Numbered from the stretch's first letter, positions 37,362-47,185 are shown. The stretch is DNA of 64,000 nt from Serratia plymuthica NBRC 102599 (GCF_001590925.1 NZ_BCTU01000023.1:1-64000); one strand, 5' to 3'. The notes: a model not told the origin generated them from the sequence alone. Made by a program: numbers and translations.

Positions 37362-38897
37362 ATGACTACTTCAACACATGATAAGGTCAAGGAAGATAAG
37401 CGTCTGAGCGATGGACCGGACTGGACGTTCGAGTTGCTGCAGGTGTATCTGGAGCACATCGATCGCGTAGCCAAACATTACAAGCTCGACACCTACCCGC
37501 ATCAGATCGAGGTTATCACCTCAGAGCAGATGATGGACGCCTATTCGAGCGTGGGCATGCCGATTAACTATACCCATTGGTCATTCGGTAAAAAATTCAT
37601 TGAAACCGAGCAGCGCTATAAGCATGGGCAACAGGGGCTGGCGTATGAAATCGTTATCAACTCCAACCCCTGCATCGCCTATCTGATGGAAGAAAATACC
37701 ATCACCATGCAGGCCCTGGTGATGGCGCATGCCTGCTATGGGCACAACTCCTTCTTCAAAAATAATTACCTGTTCCGCAGTTGGACCGATGCCAGTTCGA
37801 TCGTCGACTACCTGCTGTTCGCCCGCCATTACATCAGCCAATGCGAAGAGCGTTACGGCGTTGAGGAAGTAGAAAAACTGCTCGACTCCTGCCATGCGCT
37901 GATGAACTACGGCGTGGACCGTTACAAACGGCCGCAGAAAATTTCGCTGATAGAAGAAAAAGCGCGACAGAAAAGCCGTGAGGAGTACCTGCAAAGCCAG
38001 GTAAATACGCTGTGGAAAACCCTGCCGCGGGTCGAACGCGAAGAGGCGCCTGAACAGGCCCGCCGCTATCCGAGCGAACCTCAGGAAAACATTCTCTACT
38101 TTATGGAAAAAAATGCGCCACTGCTTGAGCCTTGGCAGCGTGAGGTTCTGCGCATCGTGCGCAAAGTGAGCCAGTATTTTTATCCGCAGAAACAAACCCA
38201 GGTGATGAACGAAGGCTGGGCGACATTCTGGCACTATACCATTCTCAATCACCTGTACGACGAAGGCCGGGTCACCGAGCGTTTCATGCTGGAATTCCTG
38301 CACAGCCACACTAACGTGGTGTACCAGCCGCCGTACAACAGCCCGTACTACAACGGCATCAACCCTTATGCGCTGGGCTTTGCCATGTTCCAGGACATCA
38401 AGCGCATTTGCCAATCGCCGACGGAAGAAGATCGTTACTGGTTCCCGGATATCGCCGGTAAAGACTGGCTGGAGACCTTGCATTTCGCCATGCGCGACTT
38501 CAAGGATGAGAGCTTTATCAGCCAGTTCCTGTCACCCAAGATCATGCGTGATTTTCGGCTGTTCACCGTGCTGGATGACGACCGCAATAACTATCTGGAA
38601 ATTGCGGCTATTCACAATGAAGCCGGTTACCGGGCGATTCGCCAAGAGCTGTCTGCGCAATATAACCTGAGCAACCATGAACCTAACATTCAGATTTGGA
38701 ATGTGGATTTACGCGGCGATCGTTCGTTGACGCTGCGCTACATCCCGCAAGATCGCGCGCCGCTGGACAAGAGCCGTCGCGAAGTGATGAAACATCTGCA
38801 TCGCCTGTGGGGCTTCGACATTATTCTGGAACAGCAGAACGAAGACGGTAGCGTCGAGTTGTTGGATCGTTGCCCGCCACGCCCGGCGCCACTGTGA
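37362..38897 (+). CDS. ycgB: SpoVR family protein YcgB
   Basis: 511 residues (E. coli 510). SpoVR proteins are soluble, of unknown biochemical role; the Bacillus member is needed for the spore cortex, and enteric ones are stationary-phase (RpoS) genes that co-occur with yeaGH. Seen: FGKKF near 70-74, MAHACYGHNSFFKNN near 121-135, and QVMNEGWATFWHYTI near 280-294, conserved histidine-containing blocks. A GAGGG site precedes the ATG by eight bases. With yeaG and yeaH in this window the full YeaG-YeaH-YcgB set is present. Confidence 0.94.
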   Translation: MTTSTHDKVKEDKRLSDGPDWTFELLQVYLEHIDRVAKHYKLDTYPHQIEVITSEQMMDAYSSVGMPINYTHWSFGKKFIETEQRYKHGQQGLAYEIVINSNPCIAYLMEENTITMQALVMAHACYGHNSFFKNNYLFRSWTDASSIVDYLLFARHYISQCEERYGVEEVEKLLDSCHALMNYGVDRYKRPQKISLIEEKARQKSREEYLQSQVNTLWKTLPRVEREEAPEQARRYPSEPQENILYFMEKNAPLLEPWQREVLRIVRKVSQYFYPQKQTQVMNEGWATFWHYTILNHLYDEGRVTERFMLEFLHSHTNVVYQPPYNSPYYNGINPYALGFAMFQDIKRICQSPTEEDRYWFPDIAGKDWLETLHFAMRDFKDESFISQFLSPKIMRDFRLFTVLDDDRNNYLEIAAIHNEAGYRAIRQELSAQYNLSNHEPNIQIWNVDLRGDRSLTLRYIPQDRAPLDKSRREVMKHLHRLWGFDIILEQQNEDGSVELLDRCPPRPAPL

Positions 38898-39166
38898 TTA
38901 GATATGCTATGGGTCGGCCACTTCGTGATTGCGAGGTGGCCAACACTTTCACGCAGCCTCTTATCAAAGACACTATGCATTGAAACTAATTACTCGTAAC
39001 TTTCGATAAATAAATTTGCATGGTGAGGGAAAAATCCTAAAGCATCACTGAAAAGTGTTTTTTCTTTACAAACCCAACATGCCCTTGCACTATCCTTGCG
39101 TCCTCATTACAAGTAGCACTTACATTGTAATATTTTTATAAATCCTGTGGTTATCTAGGTGACTCA

Positions 39167-41131
39167 ATGGAAAACGTAGTAAAAGAAACGGTTAAGAGCT
39201 ATAGACGAGATATCGATGGCTTACGTGCCGTAGCGATACTGTTGGTAGTTCTTTATCACTCTGGCGTCAGTTTTTTGAGTGGTGGTTTTATCGGGGTAGA
39301 CGTTTTTTTTGTCATCTCTGGTTTTTTGATTGGCGGTATCATTTATACTGAACTGAATAATAAAAACTTCTCCTACAGTCGCTTCTATGTCCGAAGAATA
39401 AAGCGAATTGCTCCAGCACTATTGGTCATGCTGTTTTTTTGCTCGGTATTCGCTTTCTTTTATCTATCACCTCTTGAGCTTAAAGATTTTAGCCTATTCT
39501 CTGGCTCAACGATATTATCAGTGCCCAACATTATGCTCTGGCACAAGACCAACTATTTTTCACCTAATGCCGAGCTAAACCCACTATTAATGACCTGGTC
39601 TCTGGGGGTTGAAGAGCAATTCTATATTTTCCTACCAATTATTTTATCGGTAATTATCAGGTTTAATAAAAAAGCCGTAGCCTCCATAGCAGTAATATCT
39701 ATTGTATCATTTGTTGCTTGCGTTATCCTGACCAAAACAAACCCACTATTCTCCTTCTTTATGTTACCTACTCGAGCCTGGGAACTTGGAATTGGTGTTA
39801 TGCTATCCATAATGCATAAAGAAGGAAGATTCAACAGCTTATCCATTTTAAAAAAAGAATTTCTACTAATTATTGGATTATCATTAATTTTATTTTCCGC
39901 TGTCGCCTTCAATAAAAACACGATGTTCCCTGGCTATGCCGCTCTATTGCCTGTTCTGGGATCTGCGATGATCATCCTTGGAAATGGACGAATCAGCGCA
40001 CTTTTACTGGGCAATCGATTTATGGTATTCATCGGCTTGGTATCTTATTCTTGGTACCTGTGGCACTGGCCATTATTGTCTTTCGCACGTTTAGGCATAA
40101 ATGGCCAACTACCGATGCACAGTGGAATAATAATTTCAGGCATAGCACTTTTCATTGCGTACCTGTCCTATTTATTTGTCGAAACGCCGTTCCGTAAGGG
40201 ATTTAAGTTTTCAAATAACAAAATAATTTTCGGATATGTCGCAGCATCACTTATTTTGCTTTCACCTACTTTTGCCGCTTACCTGTTACAAGGTATTCCT
40301 CAGCGAGTGAACCCTGCCGTAGCACAGGCAGAAATTGATAAGTTGGATCGCATTGCCGATCGCTGCCTGGTAGGTTACGGCTCGACGTCTTATTCCAAGG
40401 ATAAATCCTGTGTGCCAAACACCGGGCAAGATGCCGTTGCATTGGTTGGTGACAGCCACGCTGCAGCGCTGCGTGGGGGGGTTGACCAATATGCCAAGAA
40501 ATCTAATATGGCCGTTTACCAATTAACTAAAGCATCATGCCCCATGTTACTTGGCGCCACAAAAGCAATGGGTGATTACCCTTCTCACGCAGCAGAATGT
40601 GAGTCCTACAATAGTAAGGTATTAGCACTTATTACTCGCAATGAGAAAATTAAAACCGTTGTTATCTCCGCATTCTGGGATTCTGGTGTTAATGACAAAA
40701 ACGGGGACTATACAGCAATCAACTCCACGCAGAGCGGAATTGTCGCACTGACCACAGGGTTGAACAATGTTATCCAAAGACTGAATGACTCAGGTAAAAA
40801 GGTCATATTGGTTAAAGATGTTCCTTTCTTGAAATTCAACGTTGTCAGGGCGATAGACAATCAGCAAATCCCCTTACGCCGTACCATCAATGAGCTGATC
40901 CAACCGGTTTCATTGAATAGTGAATCAACAACTGACTATCGTCTACCGAAGGAGAAAGTCAACGCACTGCTAGCATCAGTAGCAAATGACCACAGTATTG
41001 AGATATTTAATCCGGTACAGAATTTATGTGATGTTACGGGATGCAAATTTAAAAGCAACAATCGACCACTTTACTATGACAATCAACATCTGACTTATTT
41101 AGGAAGCGCATACGCTTTACACGGTTTGTAG
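39167..41131 (+). CDS. OafA/YrhL-type acyltransferase with C-terminal SGNH domain
   Basis: 654 residues. The N-terminal acyltransferase-3 domain (about 10-370, ten or so helices) shows YRRDIDGLRAVAILLVVLYH near 12-31 with the catalytic histidine, then FIGVDVFFVISGFLI and RRIKRIAPAL. A periplasmic SGNH-hydrolase-like domain follows, with GDSHAAALRGG near 428 and DNQHLTYLGS near 638, giving the Ser and Asp-His pair. Such proteins O-acetylate LPS O-antigen, exopolysaccharide or peptidoglycan. The gene is markedly richer in A+T than its neighbours and interrupts the E. coli ycgB-fadR order, so acquisition by transfer is likely. Target glycan unknown. Confidence 0.9.
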   Translation: MENVVKETVKSYRRDIDGLRAVAILLVVLYHSGVSFLSGGFIGVDVFFVISGFLIGGIIYTELNNKNFSYSRFYVRRIKRIAPALLVMLFFCSVFAFFYLSPLELKDFSLFSGSTILSVPNIMLWHKTNYFSPNAELNPLLMTWSLGVEEQFYIFLPIILSVIIRFNKKAVASIAVISIVSFVACVILTKTNPLFSFFMLPTRAWELGIGVMLSIMHKEGRFNSLSILKKEFLLIIGLSLILFSAVAFNKNTMFPGYAALLPVLGSAMIILGNGRISALLLGNRFMVFIGLVSYSWYLWHWPLLSFARLGINGQLPMHSGIIISGIALFIAYLSYLFVETPFRKGFKFSNNKIIFGYVAASLILLSPTFAAYLLQGIPQRVNPAVAQAEIDKLDRIADRCLVGYGSTSYSKDKSCVPNTGQDAVALVGDSHAAALRGGVDQYAKKSNMAVYQLTKASCPMLLGATKAMGDYPSHAAECESYNSKVLALITRNEKIKTVVISAFWDSGVNDKNGDYTAINSTQSGIVALTTGLNNVIQRLNDSGKKVILVKDVPFLKFNVVRAIDNQQIPLRRTINELIQPVSLNSESTTDYRLPKEKVNALLASVANDHSIEIFNPVQNLCDVTGCKFKSNNRPLYYDNQHLTYLGSAYALHGL

Positions 41132-41146
41132 ATAACAATTGCACTA

Positions 41147-41177
41147 ACGCCCGATATACCCATCGGGCTTTTTTTTA
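41147..41177 (+). terminator. Terminator after the acyltransferase gene
   Basis: GCCCGAT (41149-41155) pairs with ATCGGGC (41162-41168) over a six-base loop and is followed by eight T, 17 bp after the stop. Confidence 0.88.
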
Positions 41178-41479
41178 ATCTCTACGTGAATACTGCATCC
41201 CGTCATTCTGAATATAGGAAAACCATCTTGAATTAATTTATCAAGCCATTTCTTCAATGAAACATACTCAACGGAATATCCGGTGCTATATAAATATCAT
41301 GGAGTAACCCGTTCGAGGACGAACAGGTATGACGATTATCAGAATGCGCTGATAAAAAGCTGACAAGATACTGAAGACAAAGTTTTTACTCAACGTCCGA
41401 CATCGAACAGGCGCGACATGAAGGTAAAAGAGTTAGCAAAATTAACAACGCGCGGCAACCGCCTATATCGCTGGCATAC
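41178..41479. other. Intergenic stretch between acyltransferase and fadR terminators
   Basis: About 300 bp. A small hairpin GTTCG-AGGA-CGAAC is present near 41311-41324. An 84-codon frame from 41418 runs through the fadR terminator into fadR and has no family features. No gene is supported. Confidence 0.45.
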
Positions 41480-41505
41480 AAAAGCCCGACGAGGTTCGTC
41501 GGGCG
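41480..41505 (-). terminator. Terminator after fadR (minus strand)
   Basis: GCCCGACGA (41484-41492) and TCGTCGGGC (41496-41504) form a 9-bp stem with a GGT loop; on the minus strand TTTT follows. It is 70 bp beyond the fadR stop. Confidence 0.75.
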
Positions 41506-41574
41506 CGAAGATAATCAAAAGTGTCAATCTACAGCAAAACGAGTTAATCACTCAATTTTGGACAAGAGTGAGTA

Positions 41575-42294
41575 CTAACGGCGGGCGTCGGTCAGGTCGC
41601 TCGGCATGGTGCCTTGCATGCTCTGCCAAATGGCACCGCTGTCTTTACCGTAGTTCCGCACGCAATCCATGACCTGATCGTAGGATTTATCATGGCACAG
41701 AGTCGACAGCTTGCTGTAGAAGGCCAGTGCCAGCTTGCGTGATTCCGGGTTGGAGAAATAGTAACGGCCAACGCGAGTATACAAGCCTTTCAGGCCGTTG
41801 AAGATCAAACCGTAGATCGGGTTGCCGGAAGCAAACGCCAGGCCGCGGAAAATTTCGTAATCCAGCCAGTTGAAGGCATCTGCCTGATCTTCCACTTGAG
41901 TAGCTTTAGCCAGCACTTCCAGAGCCTGCTCTGGATGATTACGCACTGCGGCGCGAATAAAGATCGAGGCGATATTGGTGCGCACCGACAACAAATTGTC
42001 GATCAATTGCGGGACGCTTTTATGATCGAGGCGCGCCAGGGTCTCAAGAATATTGAGGCCGGATGTTTCCCAGAAATTGTTTACTTTGGTCGGTTTGCCA
42101 TGCTGAATGGTCAGCCAGCCATCACGGGCCAGGCGTTGTAAAACTTCACGTAACGTGGTGCGAGTGACGCCAATCAGTTCCGAAAGCTCACGCTCCGCGG
42201 GCAAAATAGAGCCAGGGGGGAAGCGATTATTCCAGATACTCTCGATAATGTATTCTTCCGCGAAACCGGCAGGACTCTGCGCCTTTATGACCAT
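41575..42294 (-). CDS. fadR: Fatty acid metabolism regulator FadR
   Basis: 239 residues, the E. coli length. GntR-family regulator that represses fatty acid degradation genes (including fadD, present here at 52-53.7 kb) and activates fabA/fabB; acyl-CoA releases it from DNA. The winged helix occupies the N terminus ([39 protein letters not shown] near 45-63), and the C-terminal all-helical domain binds acyl-CoA. Divergent from nhaB as in E. coli. Confidence 0.97.
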   Translation of the reverse strand: MVIKAQSPAGFAEEYIIESIWNNRFPPGSILPAERELSELIGVTRTTLREVLQRLARDGWLTIQHGKPTKVNNFWETSGLNILETLARLDHKSVPQLIDNLLSVRTNIASIFIRAAVRNHPEQALEVLAKATQVEDQADAFNWLDYEIFRGLAFASGNPIYGLIFNGLKGLYTRVGRYYFSNPESRKLALAFYSKLSTLCHDKSYDQVMDCVRNYGKDSGAIWQSMQGTMPSDLTDARR

Positions 42295-42537
42295 GTTTTT
42301 GACGTTCCGTTGCGACGATAATCAGTAATAGTAATCGGCTGATCATACCAGATCGCACCAGCATGACATAGCGTGAGCGAAAAACATTAAACGAAAGTGT
42401 GCATAAAGTGGCAAAAATTGTGCAAAAACACCGCTTCGGAGAAATTTCTCTTCGTAAAGCAAGGCCCTATTGTCTCCGCCCCTGCGACATTGTTAGGGTA
42501 ATATGCAACCACTTATTTTCAGGACATGTCACGCAAA

Positions 42538-44109
42538 ATGGAAACAACCCTACGCAGTGCTCTGGTGAAGAACTTTCTCGGGCAATCACCTGACTGGTAT
42601 AAATTGACCCTCGTCGTTTTCTTATTGGTCAATCCATTGGTTTTCTTCCTGGTCGATCCCTTTATCGCCGGTTGGCTGTTGGTGATAGAGTTTATCTTCA
42701 CCCTGGCGATGGCGCTGAAGTGTTACCCCCTGTTGCCGGGCGGCCTGCTGGCGATTGAAGCGGTGCTGATTGGCATGACCAGCCCTGCTCGCGTGGGCGA
42801 AGAAATTGCCCATAATCTGGACGTGCTGCTGCTGTTGATCTTTATGGTAGCCGGCATCTACTTTATGAAGCAGTTACTGCTGTTCGTGTTTACCAAACTG
42901 CTGCTCAATATTCACTCTAAAATGCTGCTTTCGCTGGCGTTCTGCCTGGCCGCAGCGCTGCTGTCCGCCTTCCTCGATGCGCTGACGGTGGTCGCTGTGG
43001 TGATCAGCGTCGCCACCGGGTTTTACTCGATCTACCACAATGTGGCGTCTAACCGCTCAGATGGCCATACCGACGTCGGTGACGACAGTGAACTGGCGAG
43101 CGACGATCACAAGCAAACGCTGGAGCAGTTCCGCGCCTTCTTGCGCAGCTTGCTGATGCACGCCGGCGTCGGCACCGCACTGGGCGGCGTAATGACCATG
43201 GTGGGTGAGCCGCAAAACCTGATTATCGCGAAAAGCGCCGGCTGGGGGTTTGCCGAGTTCTTCTTGCGAATGGCTCCGGTTACCTTGCCGGTGATGGTTT
43301 GCGGCCTGCTGCTCTGCCTGCTGCTCGAACGCTTTGGCGTTTTCGGTTACGGCGCCAAACTGCCGGAACGGGTGCGCGAGGTGCTGAAAGAGTTTGACCG
43401 CCAGGCCGCAGCAGGACGCAGCAAGCAGGAACAGGTCAAACTGGTGGTCCAGGCGCTGATCGGCATTTGGCTGGTTATAGCCTTGGCCTTTCACCTGGCG
43501 GAGGTTGGCCTGATCGGTTTGTCGGTGATCATTCTCGCTACCTCCCTGTGCGGCGTAACCGACGAGCACGCTATCGGCAAGGCTTTCCAGGAAGCGCTGC
43601 CCTTTACCGCCCTGTTGACGGTATTTTTCACCGTTGTCGCAGTGATCATCGAGCAACATCTGTTCAGCCCGATCATCCAGTTTGTCCTGCAAGCGGAACC
43701 CTCTTCGCAGTTGGCGCTGTTTTATCTGTTTAACGGCCTGCTGTCGTCAGTCTCCGACAATGTCTTCGTCGGCACGGTTTACATCAATGAGGCGCGCGCC
43801 GCATTCAACAGCGGAGCAATATCCCTGAAGCAATTCGAAATGTTGGCAGTCGCCATCAATACAGGAACCAACCTGCCTTCTGTCGCCACGCCGAATGGTC
43901 AGGCGGCATTCTTGTTCCTGCTGACGTCTGCACTGGCGCCGCTGGTGCGTTTGTCCTATGGACGAATGGTGTGGATGGCTTTGCCCTATACTGTGGTATT
44001 AACCTTGGTTGGGCTGCTGTGCGTACAGTTTACTCTGGCACCGATGACCGAGCTGCTAACCCAGTGGCACTGGCTGACGTTGCCTTCAATCGACACCGCT
44101 GCACATTAA
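42538..44109 (+). CDS. nhaB: Na+/H+ antiporter NhaB
   Basis: 523 residues from [16 protein letters not shown], which lines up with the E. coli NhaB start. About twelve membrane helices; the family segments [47 protein letters not shown] and [22 protein letters not shown] are all present. It extrudes sodium in exchange for protons. An ATG four codons upstream (42526) is directly preceded by AGGAC with almost no spacing and is less likely. dsbB follows after 123 bp. Confidence 0.94.
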   Translation: METTLRSALVKNFLGQSPDWYKLTLVVFLLVNPLVFFLVDPFIAGWLLVIEFIFTLAMALKCYPLLPGGLLAIEAVLIGMTSPARVGEEIAHNLDVLLLLIFMVAGIYFMKQLLLFVFTKLLLNIHSKMLLSLAFCLAAALLSAFLDALTVVAVVISVATGFYSIYHNVASNRSDGHTDVGDDSELASDDHKQTLEQFRAFLRSLLMHAGVGTALGGVMTMVGEPQNLIIAKSAGWGFAEFFLRMAPVTLPVMVCGLLLCLLLERFGVFGYGAKLPERVREVLKEFDRQAAAGRSKQEQVKLVVQALIGIWLVIALAFHLAEVGLIGLSVIILATSLCGVTDEHAIGKAFQEALPFTALLTVFFTVVAVIIEQHLFSPIIQFVLQAEPSSQLALFYLFNGLLSSVSDNVFVGTVYINEARAAFNSGAISLKQFEMLAVAINTGTNLPSVATPNGQAAFLFLLTSALAPLVRLSYGRMVWMALPYTVVLTLVGLLCVQFTLAPMTELLTQWHWLTLPSIDTAAH

Positions 44110-44232
44110 AGTGCTAACCCACTCTGCTGTCGGCGACTATTTTTGTGCTGAATCCGGCCCAGGTGGCTGGCAGCGGGGTTGAATTGGTTTACACTGCCGG
44201 TTCAATTGCTTACTGCATGGAAGAATAAATAT

Positions 44233-44763
44233 ATGTTGCAATTCTTTAACCGTTGCTCGCAGGGGCGCGGTGCTTGGCTGCTAATGGCCCTGACTGCGCT
44301 GGCGCTGGAATTAGTAGCGCTCTACTTTCAGCACGTAATGCTGCTGCAACCCTGTGTGATGTGCATCTATGAACGCTGCGCGCTGTTTGGCATTCTGGGC
44401 GCCTCGCTGGTCGGTGCTATCGCGCCGAAAACGCCGCTGCGCTATGTCGCTATCCTGCTGTGGATTTACAGTGCCTGGGAAGGTTTACAGCTGGCATGGA
44501 AGCACACCATGATCCAACTGCATCCTTCGCCGTTTAATACCTGTGATTTCTTCGTCAGTTTCCCGTCCTGGCTGCCACTGGATAAATGGCTGCCGGCGGT
44601 ATTTCACGCTTCCGGCGACTGTTCAGTGCGCCAATGGCAGTTCCTGTCGCTGGAAATGCCACAGTGGCTGGTAGGTATCTTTGCGGCCTATCTGCTGATC
44701 GCCATCGTCGTGTTGATCGCTCAGTTTGTTCGCCCGCGTCGTCGTGACCTGTTCGGTCGCTAG
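44233..44763 (+). CDS. dsbB: Disulfide bond formation protein B
   Basis: 176 residues, the E. coli length. Inner-membrane protein with four helices that reoxidises DsbA and passes electrons to quinone. The two redox pairs are present: Cys41-Val-Met-Cys44 in [12 protein letters not shown] and the second pair in the FNTCDFF and GDCSVRQW segments of the long periplasmic loop. The start at MLQFFNRC is used; an upstream frame to 44179 is not conserved. Order nhaB-dsbB matches E. coli. Confidence 0.96.
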   Translation: MLQFFNRCSQGRGAWLLMALTALALELVALYFQHVMLLQPCVMCIYERCALFGILGASLVGAIAPKTPLRYVAILLWIYSAWEGLQLAWKHTMIQLHPSPFNTCDFFVSFPSWLPLDKWLPAVFHASGDCSVRQWQFLSLEMPQWLVGIFAAYLLIAIVVLIAQFVRPRRRDLFGR

Positions 44764-44783
44764 GCGCAGCATTACGACATAAT

Positions 44784-44811
44784 GAAAACGGCGCCTCAGG
44801 GCGCCGTTTTG
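44784..44811. terminator. Bidirectional terminator after dsbB
   Basis: AAAACGGCGCC and GGCGCCGTTTT (44785-44795 and 44800-44810) form a stem with loop TCAG, with T-runs on both strands, 21 bp after dsbB and 38 bp before the end of the small minus-strand frame. Confidence 0.85.
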
Positions 44812-44848
44812 CATGGGGTTGCTTGTGATTTTCAGAGATAACCCGACG

Positions 44849-44920
44849 TCAAGTATGCGTAAGGTAATAAACGAGCACTATCAGTGCGCCAGCCACTGCA
44901 AACAGCCGTATCATTTTCAT
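44849..44920 (-). CDS. Predicted 23-residue membrane peptide
   Basis: A GAGAG site lies seven bases before the ATG. The product begins MKMIRLFAVAGALIVLVYYL and ends THT: a lysine/arginine start followed by one hydrophobic helix. It sits between the dsbB terminator, which can also end this transcript, and the sRNA candidate. Similar-sized membrane peptides are common in enterics, but I recognise no family. Called on ribosome-binding site and composition only. Confidence 0.45.
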   Translation of the reverse strand: MKMIRLFAVAGALIVLVYYLTHT

Positions 44921-45199
44921 TATTGTACTCTCGAAACCAGGCGGGAGAGCGGTCAAAGTACCTAATATCATGACGATAAAGAAGCGCCCTGGCTGGATTT
45001 GGCAGGTAATTTACATAACATTAAGTTTGAACGGCATGGCACGTTAATCGCAGGGGGAATGTATTACCCGATCGTCCCTAAGATCGAGAAGCAAAGAGCG
45101 GTGATTTTGCACTCATTAAGTTCATACAAAAAAACTCATCATAGTGATGCATTATTGCATCAATATTTTGATGAACTTCTGTCAAAAAATCCTTATAGT

Positions 45200-45272
45200 A
45201 ACCGCAAGTTGTATCCCGATTTCCCTGGTGTTGTTGTGTGTCTTGCCCCTCTCTCTTTGCAGGGGCTTTTTT
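45200..45272 (+). ncRNA. Candidate small RNA with an ArcZ-type seed
   Basis: GATTTCCCTGGTGTTG at 45218-45233 is identical to the 16-base seed of the enterobacterial sRNA ArcZ as I recall it, and close to the GATTTCCTGGTGT part of DsrA; both sRNAs act on rpoS. Eleven bases later a terminator follows: GCCCCT (45245-45250), ten-base loop, AGGGGC (45261-45266), six T. A GT-rich link TTGTTGTGTGTC joins them. A possible -10 TATAGT lies at 45195-45200, giving a start near 45206. A perfect 7-bp hairpin at 45145-45162 could belong to a longer form. ArcZ itself lies next to arcB in E. coli, not here. Start site and expression are unproven. Confidence 0.55.
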
Positions 45273-45274
45273 CC

Positions 45275-45721
45275 TTATCTTGCCCAGCTTGGCTTGTTCA
45301 AAATATGGTCCTGCCAGTCCACCACTTCACTCTCGCGCACCGCAATGTGCCGTACCGTAATACGTTCACCGTGCATCGCCGCCTTGGAACCGCTTACCAG
45401 CGGGTGCCATGAAAACAGCGGTTTACCCTCGCCAATCAGGCGATACGCACAGGTCGGCGGCAGCCAATCAAACGTGGTGAGATTTTCGCGCGTCAGCTTG
45501 ATGCAGTCTTCTTCCAGCTCGAAGCGGCGTTCATAGTTGCGACACTGACACGACTTAATATTCAACTGGTTGCAGGCTACGTTGGTGAAATAAATCTCGT
45601 CGGTATCTTCGTCGATCAGCTTATTCAGACAGCACTGCCCACAACCGTCGCACAGCGATTCCCACTCTTGTTCTGACATTTCCGCCAGCGTTTTTTGTTG
45701 CCAAAAAGGGATTTGTGACAT
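45275..45721 (-). CDS. ycgN: YcgN family protein (UPF0260), CxxCxxCC type
   Basis: 148 residues (E. coli 153). The N-terminal CDGCGQCC near 24-31 and later [17 protein letters not shown] with further cysteines define the YkgJ/UPF0260 group, thought to bind zinc or an iron-sulfur cluster. Cytoplasmic; function unknown. Order dsbB...ycgN-ycgM-ycgL-minC matches E. coli. The 3' end lies three bases from the convergent sRNA terminator. Confidence 0.9.
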   Translation of the reverse strand: MSQIPFWQQKTLAEMSEQEWESLCDGCGQCCLNKLIDEDTDEIYFTNVACNQLNIKSCQCRNYERRFELEEDCIKLTRENLTTFDWLPPTCAYRLIGEGKPLFSWHPLVSGSKAAMHGERITVRHIAVRESEVVDWQDHILNKPSWAR

Positions 45722-46128
45722 GTTCGCGTCCGGTATAGGTAAATGAATAGATAACCTGCGTACAGGTTTTGAGGGTGCACTATATAGATATCAGAGCCAA
45801 TTGGAAAGGCCGAAAATACAATATAATCATAATGATAACCACAATGCCGCTTAAAAAAAACGCTATTTAAAACAATAACGTCCACCATTGAGCAACAAGA
45901 ATATCATGGTGTTACCGGTTGTATCCGGTGAATAAAATCACAGCCACTGCCCTCAATTATACGTACAAATTACAGGTCCAACACCTTTTGGTGCATCCCG
46001 TCTGACGCCATCGGCCTTCCCCTCGACAATGTTCGGAATCATCTCATTAAGCACGTTATGCCGCCGGGAACGGAATAATGCTGCTATGTTTAATGTTCGC
46101 CTTTAGAACAGAAGATAAGGAGCTAAAC
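45722..46128. other. Intergenic region between ycgN and the ElaB-like gene
   Basis: 407 bp, AT-rich at the ycgN side. A 5-bp hairpin ACCGG-TTGTAT-CCGGT at about 45914-45929 and an AAGGAGC ribosome-binding site at 46117-46123 are the only clear signals. No gene is supported. Confidence 0.45.
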
Positions 46129-46377
46129 ATGTTTGGAAAAGCAGAAGACAAGGTCAATGAAGCTGCTGGCGCTGTTCAGGAAGCCTTCGGTGAGGCAACA
46201 GATTCGCCGGAGCATCAGGTCAAAGGCGCGGCCCGCAAGTATGCCTCTCAGGCCAGCTATGCGGCTCGCGACGCGGCTGACACGGTGCGGACCCAGGTTG
46301 AGTCCAACCCGCTTGCCGGCGTAGCTATCGCCGCAGCCGTAGGTATCGTTTTCGGTTTCTTGTTGGGCCGTAAATAA
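46129..46377 (+). CDS. ElaB/YqjD-like (DUF883) C-tail-anchored protein
   Basis: 82 residues behind AAGGAGC. The N terminus MFGKAEDKVNEAAGAVQEAFG resembles CsbD-like stress proteins, the middle is a polar amphipathic helix (QASYAARDAADTVRTQVE), and the C terminus VAIAAAVGIVFGFLLGRK is a glycine-rich membrane anchor ending GRK, typical of ElaB/YgaM/YqjD. YqjD and ElaB tether ribosomes to the inner membrane in stationary phase and are RpoS-dependent. The gene is isolated and ends at a strong terminator. An upstream in-frame ATG at 46078 is unlikely. Confidence 0.85.
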   Translation: MFGKAEDKVNEAAGAVQEAFGEATDSPEHQVKGAARKYASQASYAARDAADTVRTQVESNPLAGVAIAAAVGIVFGFLLGRK

Positions 46378-46401
46378 TCCGGTGCCAGAGCGGAAACAGA
46401 C

Positions 46402-46426
46402 AAAAGGCCCTTTCGGGCCTTTTTTA
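46402..46426. terminator. Terminator after the ElaB-like gene
   Basis: AAAAGGCCC-TTTC-GGGCCTTTTTT at 46402-46425, a 7- to 8-bp stem with T-runs on both strands, serving also the convergent ycgM gene. Confidence 0.88.
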
Positions 46427-46446
46427 ATTTTGTGCCGCCGGCGGTT

Positions 46447-47103
46447 TTAAATCACGCGGGTGCTCAGTGATTTACCGTTAAGGGTAATCTTCAACATATC
46501 ACCAGAGCTCATCGGACCGACGCCCTGTGGCGTGCCGGTAAGAATGATGTCGCCCGCACGCAGCGTGAAGAAACGGCTCATATAGCTGATCAGCGGCAAG
46601 ATTGGGGTAATCATATCGCGAGTGTTGCCCTGCTGACGCAGTTGGTCATTCACCGTCAGCGACAGCTCGGCATTTTGCGGATCGCCAAACTCCGCTACCG
46701 GAATAAAACCGGAGATCGGGCATGAACCGTCAAAACCCTTGGCTTTTTCCCAGGGTTGCCCGGCCTTCTTGAAACCCGCCTGCAATTCGCGCAGCGTCAG
46801 ATCGAGTGCCACGCCATAACCGGCGATAGCACGCGCTACGCGATCTTCATTCGCCTGCTTTAACGGCGTACCGATAAGCACGGCCAACTCCACTTCATGG
46901 TGCACCGACCCGAACTCTTTTGGGATCGCCACCGGCTGGCGAATGTCGCACAGCGCTGTTTCAGGCTTGATAAACACTACCGGCTCTGCCGAGGCCGCAC
47001 TGCCCATTTCCTTAATATGATCGGCGTAGTTACTGCCGACGCAGACCACCTTATTAACCGGGAAATCAAGTAGTGAACCCTGCCAGTCTCTATGTTGATA
47101 CAT
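46447..47103 (-). CDS. ycgM: Fumarylacetoacetate hydrolase family protein YcgM
   Basis: 218 residues (E. coli 219). FAH-fold enzyme. Seen: CVGSNYADHIKEMG near 21-34, FIKPETAL near 44-51, and the metal-binding VHHEVELAVLIG near 66-77, with later DLTLRELQ and GDIILTGTPQGVGP. Relatives (FAHD1, YcgM) cleave acylpyruvates or decarboxylate oxaloacetate with magnesium. Start at MYQHRDWQG is supported by GGGAGAGG just upstream. Order with ycgL is interrupted here by a lytic transglycosylase gene. Confidence 0.9.
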   Translation of the reverse strand: MYQHRDWQGSLLDFPVNKVVCVGSNYADHIKEMGSAASAEPVVFIKPETALCDIRQPVAIPKEFGSVHHEVELAVLIGTPLKQANEDRVARAIAGYGVALDLTLRELQAGFKKAGQPWEKAKGFDGSCPISGFIPVAEFGDPQNAELSLTVNDQLRQQGNTRDMITPILPLISYMSRFFTLRAGDIILTGTPQGVGPMSSGDMLKITLNGKSLSTRVI

Positions 47104-47185
47104 ACCGCCTCTCCCTACAATCATGTAGGGGCTTAGCATGCTAAGCCCGTTATTCCACGCTCTGGTGGGGTACCGTAGCGCTAAT

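Noticed and set aside
41418-41672. 84-codon frame starting MKVKELAKL
   Set aside because: It passes through the fadR terminator and into fadR antisense; no domain or downstream support.
44999-45412. 137-codon plus-strand frame overlapping ycgN
   Set aside because: It runs through the sRNA candidate terminator and into the antisense of ycgN, with no family features.
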